Positions 7,941-15,624 of a stretch of 64,000 bases of DNA are shown piece after piece (position 1 is the first letter of the stretch; each line of letters opens with the position of its first letter). The stretch is from Haematospirillum sp. H1815. GTDB taxonomy: Bacteria > Pseudomonadota > Alphaproteobacteria > Rhodospirillales > Rhodospirillaceae. The notes under the pieces were generated by a model. The model saw only the letters and a list, made by a program, of their open reading frames with translations. It ran no database searches and was not told the DNA's origin. Both the position numbers and the translations under genes were made by a program. The stretch covers positions 62,001 through 126,000 of the forward strand of contig NZ_JAAVTA010000008.1 of the NCBI RefSeq assembly GCF_012102705.1, given 5' to 3'.

Positions 7941-10658
7941 TCAGGCTCTCTGAACAAGCCTATCAGGGGGAAGCCATACGCGAACCTCGGTCCCTTTACC
8001 TGGCGCGCTGACCAAGGATAATGTCCCCCCATGCGCCTCCACCAAGGAACGGGACAAGGGCAGCCCCAAACCCGTTCCCTGATGTCGGCGCGACAAACTG
8101 CTGTCAATCTGACCAAACGGGGCCAAGGCAACGGCAATATCATCGGTTCGCATACCAATTCCGTTATCAGAAACCGTTATCGTCATACCATCCGCAGGGG
8201 CGCACAAAGCAGTAATATTCACAACACCGCCTGAGGGAGTAAACTTGATCGCGTTGGACAGCAAGTTCAGCATGACTTGGCGCAGGCGTCGCGCATCTCC
8301 CCGTATAGACGGAAGGTCTGCGGGAATATCTGTGCGCATGGTCAGCCCTGCGGCAGACAGCTGGCCCTGAAGAAGACGGATTGTTCCATCAATCAGGTCA
8401 ACCGGTTTTATCACATCGTCATCAAGCGTCAGATGCCCGGCCTCAACCTTGGCTGTATCAAGGATGTCATTGATAATAGAGAGAAGATGCTGCCCTGAAT
8501 CCTTGATACTGGCCGAATAGTCCTTGTACTGAGGTGCTGTGTGGGCACCAAAAATCTCACTGGCCATAACATCCGAGAAGCCAATAATTGCGTTCAGCGG
8601 CGTCCTTAGCTCATGGCTCATATTTGCCAGAAAAAGAGACTTTGACCGGCTGGCAGCATCCGCCTGCTCCAGGGCTGCCCTAAGGTGCATTTCTGTCTCG
8701 ACATGGGTAATCCGAGCCCCAATCCACAGGGCCAGCAAGCGCGCAAACTCAAGGTCAGCGGGCTGCAGGCAACGCCCGGCCTGTCCCGGACCACGAAAGA
8801 ACAAGATACCCCACGTGCGTCTGCAAGCCACAACACGTACAGCCAGACAGGTTTGAGCGGTTTCCCCCTGCGTACAGCTTGGCACAAGGATTTCCCGCCC
8901 TTCCAGAACATCAGACAATGACATTCCGGCGCAGGATAAAACCTGTCCCACCTTCAGATCATCATGCCTCCCAACCACGTAGTCCGAAATCAGGACATCG
9001 CCCTGACAACGCGCAAGACAGGCACCGGTCATGTCAAAACGCCTGCACCCAAGCTGCAAGAGGGCTGGAACCTTCTCGACCATTCCCTGGTCTGGATCAC
9101 TGGTGATCCTGTGCAGCTCACGCAAATCAGCCTCTGACGACAACAAGGCCAACTCGGCCGCTTTTCGTTCCGAGATATCGGTAAACGTCATGACCGTCAG
9201 CCCCTCAGGCGTCCTGGTTTCTGTCATCAGGACCCATAAAGAATCCCGGAAGCAACGTTCACGCGGACGGGAGAGTTGGCCGGAAGTATCCCCGGAAGCA
9301 CGGTCATGACCGTCTGATGCAGAAGCAACCTCAAGAGCATCAAGCAGTGCTACGACTTCGGCATAATGAATGCCGGGCACAACACGTTTGCTCAGTGACG
9401 GGAACAGTAACCGGAATGCCTGATTGCAAATCAGAAGACAGTCCTGGCTGTCCCAAAGAAGAAACCCCTCGGATACCCGGTCCAAAGCTTCGGCCAAACG
9501 GCTTTCAACCGTCTTTTTGTGTTCGAGAGTTCGGGCGGTAAATTCTTCTTCCATCCGATCGCGCGCATTGCGAAGATCACGTTCCAGGCGCTTCATGGCC
9601 GTAATGTCCGTAATGGAAATGAAGAAACCCCTCACGGCAGCCCGTTCAAAAACAGGCTGTAATTCGACCCTGACGCAACGCACCCCGTCAGGGAATGACC
9701 AGACCCCCTCGGAAACCGCAGACAACCCATCCAGAGCGGCCACAACAAGATCAGAAACCTGGGCGTAGTTCTCACCCAGATGAAATTCAAAATTCTCCCC
9801 AGCCAGAAGGTTGGTACCAACCGGAACGGAGGATGTCCCAAAAGTGCCAAACCAGCGGCAATATTCAGCTGTTGCAAAAACATAATGCTGGCGATGGTCA
9901 ACCCGGGCAATCATTGCCGGCAAAGGACCCGTGATATCCTGCAGGGAGCAAGACAACGCGCTTATACTTTCCTCCATATGGCGACGCAACGCCCCTTCTC
10001 TCACCAAAAGCTGGCGATCGTGCACCCGGGCACGCCAGAATACGGCACAGATTGCCAAGACAATCAGGAAGACAACACCAAACCCTGCCCCAACGCACCA
10101 ACGATATACCCGCAAAAAGATCTGTTGTTCATTCAGGGCTGAGCTGGCATCAAGACGCAACAGAACCCCGCCAACAAGACTACCGTCACGACGCTCCAAA
10201 GGAAGTGCGGCAATAATTTCCACGGACGTACCATGATCCTGCAACCAAACGGGCTTGTATCCACGCAAGGCCGAAGACAGCCACAAGGGATCAGAGGAAA
10301 GATCAGGCAAGGCAGGAGCTGCATCCGGGATAACCGCAGACCCGTCCGGATAAACCACCACAACGGCTGTCACGGGAAGATGGTGAATCTCCCTCATGAC
10401 AAGACTGTACACAACCAAGGCAAGATCATGGGAAAGTTCTGCAGGAGCCTGTGTCTGTGACGACCATCCCTCCAGAGCTGAACTCAGGACCGGCAAGGAC
10501 CCCCAGACTTCCTGCAGGGACAACTCCAGCGCCAGTTCACGCACCCTGCGTTCTGAGAGCAAAAGAGATACGAGAGCAGCCAATACGACAAAACACAGGG
10601 AAAAAAGCGTTGCGAGCCGCAAACCCCATGCCTTGCCCTGCTGCCCGTCAACACTCAT
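7941..10658 (-). CDS. Membrane sensor histidine kinase with two PAS-like domains and a GAF-like domain
   Basis: A 905-residue kinase. A first membrane helix (about 15-35) is followed by a periplasmic sensor of about 160 residues and a second helix at about 200-222. Two PAS-like domains (about 260-510) and a GAF-like region (about 530-680) come next. Then follow HisKA with HELRTPLNAIIGF (phosphoacceptor His682) and an ATPase domain with N-box LLSNAIKF, DNGIG and GTGLGL. There is no receiver domain and no adjacent response regulator, so it is an orphan. Its ATG at 10658 sits two bases after the ctaA stop (TGATAATG), so the two are translationally coupled. The ligand is unknown; linkage to heme A synthesis hints at respiratory or redox input. 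Confidence 0.9.
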   Translation of the reverse strand: MSVDGQQGKAWGLRLATLFSLCFVVLAALVSLLLSERRVRELALELSLQEVWGSLPVLSSALEGWSSQTQAPAELSHDLALVVYSLVMREIHHLPVTAVVVVYPDGSAVIPDAAPALPDLSSDPLWLSSALRGYKPVWLQDHGTSVEIIAALPLERRDGSLVGGVLLRLDASSALNEQQIFLRVYRWCVGAGFGVVFLIVLAICAVFWRARVHDRQLLVREGALRRHMEESISALSCSLQDITGPLPAMIARVDHRQHYVFATAEYCRWFGTFGTSSVPVGTNLLAGENFEFHLGENYAQVSDLVVAALDGLSAVSEGVWSFPDGVRCVRVELQPVFERAAVRGFFISITDITAMKRLERDLRNARDRMEEEFTARTLEHKKTVESRLAEALDRVSEGFLLWDSQDCLLICNQAFRLLFPSLSKRVVPGIHYAEVVALLDALEVASASDGHDRASGDTSGQLSRPRERCFRDSLWVLMTETRTPEGLTVMTFTDISERKAAELALLSSEADLRELHRITSDPDQGMVEKVPALLQLGCRRFDMTGACLARCQGDVLISDYVVGRHDDLKVGQVLSCAGMSLSDVLEGREILVPSCTQGETAQTCLAVRVVACRRTWGILFFRGPGQAGRCLQPADLEFARLLALWIGARITHVETEMHLRAALEQADAASRSKSLFLANMSHELRTPLNAIIGFSDVMASEIFGAHTAPQYKDYSASIKDSGQHLLSIINDILDTAKVEAGHLTLDDDVIKPVDLIDGTIRLLQGQLSAAGLTMRTDIPADLPSIRGDARRLRQVMLNLLSNAIKFTPSGGVVNITALCAPADGMTITVSDNGIGMRTDDIAVALAPFGQIDSSLSRRHQGTGLGLPLSRSLVEAHGGTLSLVSAPGKGTEVRVWLPPDRLVQRA

Positions 10659-10660
10659 TA

Positions 10661-11710
10661 TCACCCACGCACAAGCCGAAAAATAAGGGTTACACACAGG
10701 CCGACCAAGACAACAGCCATCGCCTGATGTACGATACCAAGGCTGACAGGAACAGCCAGCAGCAAGGTTGTAATACCAAGACCAAGCTGTACACAAACAG
10801 CAAAAACCAAGGTGAGAGCAAGGTAACGAACAGGCTTGGACAATGATGCAGCCCAAAGTTTCCAGGCAACGACACAGGTCACCACAACCGTACAAAACGC
10901 CAGAGACCGATGCACGAACTGTACCGTTGCAACGTTCGCCACCAGATTATACCACCAAGGATCCTGCAGCCATGCCCCCGGTGGAACAATATGCCCATCC
11001 ATCAGGGGAAAGGTGTTGTAGGTCAGCCCTGCATCAAGGCCCGCGACAAAAGCTCCCCATGTCATGGTCAGCATAATCATGCCAAGACACAGCAAGGGAC
11101 CGCGTACAACACCATCTGGTGCCGGAGAGAAGACGGTGGAAACAGTACAGTCCAAGGCCATCCATAACAGGGCTGCAAACAGAATAACAGCCAGCATCAG
11201 ATGCGCTGCAAGGCGGTAGTGGCTGACATCCGGACGTTCAACAAGGCCCGAGGCAACCATGAACCAGCCCAGTGCTCCCTGCAGACTACCAAGAACAAAA
11301 AGCCCGAGAATACGGCGCAACACACAACGATCCACAAGACCACACGCCACAAAAACAAGCAGCGGGACCATAACCACAACACCTACCAGCCGCCCCACAA
11401 GGCGGTGCACATATTCCAGCCAGAAAATCCCCTTGAACCCAGCCAGATCCATACCCACATTACGGTGTGTATACTCGGGAGACGCCTTGTACAGCAGGAA
11501 CATCTCCTCCCATGCGGCCTCGCTCATAGGGGGTAGGAAGTCGAGAGGCCTCCACTCCACCATAGAGAGTCCGGATTGCGTCAATCGGGTTGCTCCCCCC
11601 AGAAGTACCATGCAAAAAACTAGGGCACAGAGTGACCATAACCAGATCTGGACCGGCCGATGCCCGATATTTCCCACCACTTCCACAGTGGCTGCATGAT
11701 TCCCCGCCAT
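10661..11710 (-). CDS. ctaA: Heme A synthase, COX15/CtaA family
   Basis: Oxidises the C8 methyl of heme O to a formyl group to give heme A for aa3-type cytochrome oxidase. The 349-residue integral membrane protein has about eight helices. Family landmarks include GGATRLTQSGLSMVEWRP near the N-terminus, EYVHRLVGRLVG with its heme-ligand histidine, and a C-terminal HQAMA. GGGGGA just before the ATG at 11710 fixes the start; the frame extending to 11764 runs into the preceding gene. It is the second gene of a kinase-like / ctaA / sensor kinase operon. It indicates an aerobic terminal oxidase alongside the fermentation genes. Confidence 0.95.
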   Translation of the reverse strand: MAGNHAATVEVVGNIGHRPVQIWLWSLCALVFCMVLLGGATRLTQSGLSMVEWRPLDFLPPMSEAAWEEMFLLYKASPEYTHRNVGMDLAGFKGIFWLEYVHRLVGRLVGVVVMVPLLVFVACGLVDRCVLRRILGLFVLGSLQGALGWFMVASGLVERPDVSHYRLAAHLMLAVILFAALLWMALDCTVSTVFSPAPDGVVRGPLLCLGMIMLTMTWGAFVAGLDAGLTYNTFPLMDGHIVPPGAWLQDPWWYNLVANVATVQFVHRSLAFCTVVVTCVVAWKLWAASLSKPVRYLALTLVFAVCVQLGLGITTLLLAVPVSLGIVHQAMAVVLVGLCVTLIFRLVRG

Positions 11711-11742
11711 CAATCCCCCAAAACCCACATACCAGACACTGC

Positions 11743-12426
11743 TCAGCCACGCACCTGATGGCAACGGGCAATCCCCTCATAGGCCGCTGCAAGCAGACGA
11801 ACAATAGCGTCCACGTCATCCAGGCGTGCCGTGTTCAGAACCAGATCAAACGCCGCAGGTTCATCTGAACGAGCCCCGAACATATCTTTGAGAAAACACA
11901 AACGTGCCGTATCCGCCTCCAGAACCTGCTGGTCGGCGATGGCCTCTGGCACGGCATTACGCTCGGCAATCCTCTTGATCCGCAAAGCCCGCGGGGCAAC
12001 AAGCTTCAGGCGAAGGGCACAGGAATCCTCCAGAACAAGGTGTGCACCACGTCCGAGAATAATGCCACCAACCTTGGATAAGCCCAGAAAGATATTCACC
12101 AAGTGAGTCCGCCAGGTATCCTTGGAAAGATCTTTTCCCTTCAAAAGCCCCACCAGCCATAAATCACTGGCACGCCCCACGCTTTCATCCAGCATTTTCG
12201 CCGTCTCCTGATCAACATCAAGACGGCTGGCAATCTTGCCAATCAAGGCGCGGTCATACAGGGGAACCTGCAAATGAGCAGACAGAGCCTCTGCGACCTG
12301 GCGCCCCAATGCCCCATGTTCCCTGGAAATGGTAACCACCGGGCGCACCGGACGCCCGGCAGCCGAGTCTGCCTTGAGACGGCTCGCAGACATCAGGGCC
12401 TGCATGGCAGCATGCACATCGGTCAT
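11743..12426 (-). CDS. Cytidylate-kinase-like family protein
   Basis: The 227-residue soluble protein resembles the cytidylate kinase-like family rather than classical Cmk. It opens with VVTISREHGALGRQVAEALSAHL, a degenerate nucleotide-binding region, then has LGRGAHLVL in the middle and FDLVLNTARL near the end. The true substrate of this family is not established, so (d)CMP kinase activity should not be assumed. The ATG at 12426 has only a weak upstream ribosome binding site. It heads the operon with ctaA (32-base gap) and the sensor kinase. Confidence 0.8.
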   Translation of the reverse strand: MTDVHAAMQALMSASRLKADSAAGRPVRPVVTISREHGALGRQVAEALSAHLQVPLYDRALIGKIASRLDVDQETAKMLDESVGRASDLWLVGLLKGKDLSKDTWRTHLVNIFLGLSKVGGIILGRGAHLVLEDSCALRLKLVAPRALRIKRIAERNAVPEAIADQQVLEADTARLCFLKDMFGARSDEPAAFDLVLNTARLDDVDAIVRLLAAAYEGIARCHQVRG

Positions 12427-12537
12427 CACAAACCCCACACCGAGCAAAAACGGGACGAAAACACCCCTACTGAACCAAGGGCAACCCCAAGACACGGAGT
12501 ATACCTGACACACGGTGAATGCGCCAAGAGAAGCCAA

Positions 12538-12568
12538 GCAAAAAACCGGGGCCTTCACAGCCCCGGTT
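12538..12568 (-). terminator. Rho-independent terminator of cheZ
   Basis: The stem AACCGGGGC / GCCCCGGTT with a seven-base loop is followed on the minus strand by a run of six T. It lies 34 bases beyond the cheZ stop, separating it from the next minus-strand operon. Confidence 0.88.
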
Positions 12569-12601
12569 CAAGCAAACGTACGTAATCGGATAACAGGATA
12601 T

Positions 12602-13399
12602 TCAGCCAAACAGCTTGTCGATATCGCCCTGAGAAATTGCTCTCTCGGCCATCTGGGGTCCGTTAAGCAGACGGCGCTCGTCGTCACCGGCCGGCGTATC
12701 AGGCATTTCAGCCAGAAGCTCTTCAAAGGTTTCCTGACCCCAGATATTGATCATCTTGTCGATACGCTCTTCAACAAACTTCAGCGTGCTGACGACCTTG
12801 TTGATGCGCTGACCCGTGATATCCTGGAAGTTGGCATGTTCGAAAATCGCAACCACGTGCTCGCTGATATCTTCGGCAAGGTGGGCAAAGTAAGCATCAT
12901 CGGCCTTGGAGCGCAGGTTCTGAGCGGCGTTGTCGATTTTTTCAGCCGCCTCCAGGATCCCATCCGTCGCCCGCTCGGTTGCACCGACAACCGCATCCAG
13001 TTCACCGGCAACAATATCAAGCCGATCAGAATCCCCGTCACTGGTCCGCAACTGCGCAATTTCGCGTTTCGTCTCCTGAATGGAGTTGGCCAAAGCCCGC
13101 AACTCCATCTTCAGAATGCGCACCTCGGCACGCTGACGCTCAAACTCCTGCACCAAGGGATCCTCGGGATCGGGCTCCCCATCGGCAGCTTTTTGCTCGT
13201 CTTCCGGCGGAATAACATACGTTCTGAGGAGATGACTGAGGTGACTGACCTCATTCTTCAGGGCGGAAACCTCGTCACGCATTTCAGGATCAGAGGCAGC
13301 AACAACAGCGCCACCGGCAGGGGAAGCGTCACCGCCATAGCGGTTACGCAGCTGAACCTCTGCGGTGAACATCTTGCGCGGGGAACGCCCTTTGTCCAT
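12602..13399 (-). CDS. cheZ: CheZ-type chemotaxis phosphatase
   Basis: Expected to dephosphorylate CheY-P and so set flagellar switching. The 265-residue protein has long coiled-coil stretches (about 40-125) and the CheZ catalytic signature FQDITGQRINKV with DITGQ at 193-197. Its short C-terminal helix ISQGDIDKLFG resembles the CheY-binding tail. GAGG six bases before the ATG at 13399 supports that start over the ATG at 13411. No other chemotaxis gene is nearby, so it stands apart from any che cluster. It ends at a strong terminator. Confidence 0.88.
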   Translation of the reverse strand: MDKGRSPRKMFTAEVQLRNRYGGDASPAGGAVVAASDPEMRDEVSALKNEVSHLSHLLRTYVIPPEDEQKAADGEPDPEDPLVQEFERQRAEVRILKMELRALANSIQETKREIAQLRTSDGDSDRLDIVAGELDAVVGATERATDGILEAAEKIDNAAQNLRSKADDAYFAHLAEDISEHVVAIFEHANFQDITGQRINKVVSTLKFVEERIDKMINIWGQETFEELLAEMPDTPAGDDERRLLNGPQMAERAISQGDIDKLFG

Positions 13400-13773
13400 T
13401 CCTGCCCTCATCCAGTACTGAATTCGGTCAAGTCACTCTGCCCATACCGACAAGGAAACCACCAAAAGGCCCCACTCGCCATGGACCAGAATAACCGGCA
13501 CACCCCGACGACAGGACATACTTCCCGACCGCTTTGTGCATACCGAGGGATACCGCACTTCTCCAAACCCCGGCAAGGCTGCAGACCCGGATGTGTCCAT
13601 CCGGACTACGTAACCTGCCTGCAAATAATTTTGATGACAAAAAGGACGTGGCAACACAAAGCCAAAGCCTGCTGTTTCTCATGTCATTTAGGGCTGGAAA
13701 ACAGGGCAGCCAACATGCCAGCATGGTTCCGGTTTCACCTGTACAGCAACAGAAGCAAGAGAATCCGACACCC
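13400..13773. other. 374-base divergent region between cheZ and lrgA-like gene
   Basis: It must hold the promoters for cheZ (-) and the LrgAB pair (+). I see no clear -35/-10 pair, no strong inverted repeat and no convincing short gene. The lrgA-like frame is open back to 13534, but the upstream part has no ribosome binding site and no membrane-protein character. Confidence 0.4.
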
Positions 13774-14211
13774 ATGACCCCAGGTTTTATTGCCACCCTT
13801 GTTGTTTGCCAGCTTGCGGGAGAAGCCCTGGCCCGCATAGCCCGCATTCCCGTGCCAGGCCCTGTTCTTGGTATGGTTCTGTTATTTTCCGGGCTTATGG
13901 TGCGTGGCTTCCTCTTGCGCAGGGGGGGACTGGCCGATCCTCCACCGGAGGGCTTACAGTCCACGGCCAATGCACTTTTGCGACATCTTGGCCTGTTATT
14001 TATCCCCGCAGGGGTGGGAGTCGTAACCTTGGCACCACTGCTGACCCTAGAATGGAAGGGAATCGCACTGGCGGTCGTGGGATCAACGCTTCTTGGCCTG
14101 ATTGTTACGGGCCATGTCATGCAGGCGATGATACCCCGGACACGCTTCTCTGCAGAACCTCATGGCAGGCCAGAGTCTGGTCATGACGTACAGGAACAGC
14201 CTCCCTCATGA
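13774..14211 (+). CDS. CidA/LrgA family small membrane protein
   Basis: A 145-residue protein with four hydrophobic segments. It has the family features LAGEALARIARIPVPGPVLGMVLLF, typical of the LrgA/CidA N-terminal half, and LLFIPAGVGVV in the third segment. Family members were first described as holin/antiholin-like proteins; in Bacillus subtilis and Streptococcus mutans, LrgAB-type pairs act in pyruvate uptake. The ATG at 13774 gives the family's usual length, though its ribosome binding site is weak. It overlaps the lrgB-like start by four bases (ATGA), so the two are made together. The pyruvate-rich context favours the transport reading, but this is inference. Confidence 0.88.
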   Translation: MTPGFIATLVVCQLAGEALARIARIPVPGPVLGMVLLFSGLMVRGFLLRRGGLADPPPEGLQSTANALLRHLGLLFIPAGVGVVTLAPLLTLEWKGIALAVVGSTLLGLIVTGHVMQAMIPRTRFSAEPHGRPESGHDVQEQPPS

Positions 14212-14933
14212 TGTCCACGCATATCACCAACGTCTGGAATGACCTCAGCACAAGCCCCCTGACAGGGCTGACCATCACACTGTTAGCTTATGTTGCCGGC
14301 TTGTGGATCTTCGAAAAAAGTGGACGGCGAGCCATTCTGAATCCGGTTCTGACGGCCATGCTGCTGCTGGTCGCAGTCCTCAAGATCAGCAATATCAGCT
14401 ACGCCGATTATTTCAGTGGGGCACAATTCATCCATTTCCTGCTGGGGCCAGCTACCGTGGCACTGGCTGTCCCGCTTTACAACCAGCTGGGGCGTGTGCG
14501 CCGCTCCCTGCGGGCCCTTGTCGTAGCAATAGGCACCGGCTCAGTCTGTGCGGCCGGCAGCGCCATTGCTCTGGCATGGGCAGCCGGTGTCAGTCCCGTC
14601 GCCCTCGCATCCATAGCACCAAAGTCCGTCACCAGCCCTATCGCCATGGGAATTGCTGAGCAGATCGGTGGTTTGCCCTCCCTGGCGGCGGTTGTTGTTA
14701 TCCTGACCGGCATACTGGGAGCCGTGGTTGGCCCCGGGATCCTACGCCTGACCGGAGTTCGTGACCGCCGGGCCTGCGGTGTAGCCATGGGCACGGTGTG
14801 TCACGGCGTCGGAACAGCACGCGCCCTCCAGCACAGCGAAGTCAGCGGCGCCTTCTCCAGCCTGTCCATGGGCCTCAACGGCCTGGCTACAGCCATTATC
14901 CTGCCGATTTTATGGGTCCTTTTTACCGGATAA
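14208..14933 (+). CDS. lrgB: LrgB family membrane protein
   Basis: A 241-residue integral membrane protein partnering the preceding LrgA-like protein. Family landmarks are FLLGPATVALAVPLY, the block SIAPKSVTSPIAMGIAEQIGG, and GTVCHGVGTARALQ near the C-terminus. In B. subtilis the equivalent pair is a facilitated pyruvate carrier controlled by a LytS/LytT two-component system. A LytS/LytTR pair occurs 10 kb away in this window. Start and stop codons overlap (ATGATG). It ends 8 bases from the convergent lipocalin gene. Confidence 0.92.
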   Translation: MMSTHITNVWNDLSTSPLTGLTITLLAYVAGLWIFEKSGRRAILNPVLTAMLLLVAVLKISNISYADYFSGAQFIHFLLGPATVALAVPLYNQLGRVRRSLRALVVAIGTGSVCAAGSAIALAWAAGVSPVALASIAPKSVTSPIAMGIAEQIGGLPSLAAVVVILTGILGAVVGPGILRLTGVRDRRACGVAMGTVCHGVGTARALQHSEVSGAFSSLSMGLNGLATAIILPILWVLFTG

Positions 14934-14941
14934 CGGACCCA

Positions 14942-15484
14942 TCAGGGGATGGGCGGCTGTTGGGTAAGCACCAGCTTCGAGACCGGATACCCCAGACGCT
15001 CTGCCTTACCCTTGAGGATCTCGTACTGGGATTTACTCATCGTCGGGGTGCGCGACAGTATCCAGAGATAACGCCGGTCAGGAGAGCCAACGACGGACCA
15101 CCGATAGCCTGCATCAAGAGCAAGGACCCAGTACGCTCCCTCAGTAAACGGAAAGAAGCTGACAAACAGACGGGATCCATCCGGCTGCAAGGGATCGAGA
15201 TGCGCAGTTCCCTTTGCTTCCCGCTCCCGTCCACGGAAAGACTCGTGCAGGCAGCGGTTTGTCACCTCTATGGTTCCGTCAAAGGTCTTCTCGTACTTGG
15301 CTGTGGTTGCCACACACCCCTCCTGGAACGGAGCAGGCAACGAGGCAATTTCATACCAGGTTCCCATATAACGATCCATGTCAACCGGGCCAGCCGTTGG
15401 CGGAGCGTTCACGGGAGGGACTTTCGGGCCACACCCGACAAGCAGGCCAGAAACCACGACAGCTACAAATCCGTACCGCTTCAT
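14942..15484 (-). CDS. blc: Outer-membrane lipocalin (Blc-like lipoprotein)
   Basis: A 180-residue lipoprotein. The signal peptide ends in the lipobox LLVGC, and the mature part begins with a proline-rich linker. The lipocalin signature MGTWYEIASLP follows, then a beta-barrel with GYRWSVVGSPDRRYLWILSRTP near the end. Bacterial Blc proteins bind lysophospholipids or fatty acids at the outer membrane. GGAGGG precedes the ATG at 15484. It is transcribed opposite to lrgB and lies beyond the pta terminator, so it appears to be its own unit. Confidence 0.92.
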   Translation of the reverse strand: MKRYGFVAVVVSGLLVGCGPKVPPVNAPPTAGPVDMDRYMGTWYEIASLPAPFQEGCVATTAKYEKTFDGTIEVTNRCLHESFRGREREAKGTAHLDPLQPDGSRLFVSFFPFTEGAYWVLALDAGYRWSVVGSPDRRYLWILSRTPTMSKSQYEILKGKAERLGYPVSKLVLTQQPPIP

Positions 15485-15564
15485 CGCAACACCCTCCACC
15501 CGGTTCAGCAGGATCACGGTAGATACGGATTCCACTGAAAATCAACGGTATTATCCAGTAGAAA

Positions 15565-15598
15565 CAAAAAAGAGCCGGATTTTTCTTAAATCCGGCTC
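15565..15598 (-). terminator. Rho-independent terminator of the cstA-pfl-ack-pta operon
   Basis: A perfect 11-base stem (GAGCCGGATTT / AAATCCGGCTC) with a five-base loop is followed on the minus strand by six T residues. It starts 27 bases after the pta stop codon and closes the five-gene operon. Confidence 0.93.
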
Positions 15599-15624
15599 CA
15601 TCCCTATCCATCGGATATTCGGGA

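Noticed and set aside
13774-14933. Prophage holin module
   Set aside because: No other phage gene, integrase or attachment repeat is nearby; the pair matches chromosomal LrgA/LrgB.
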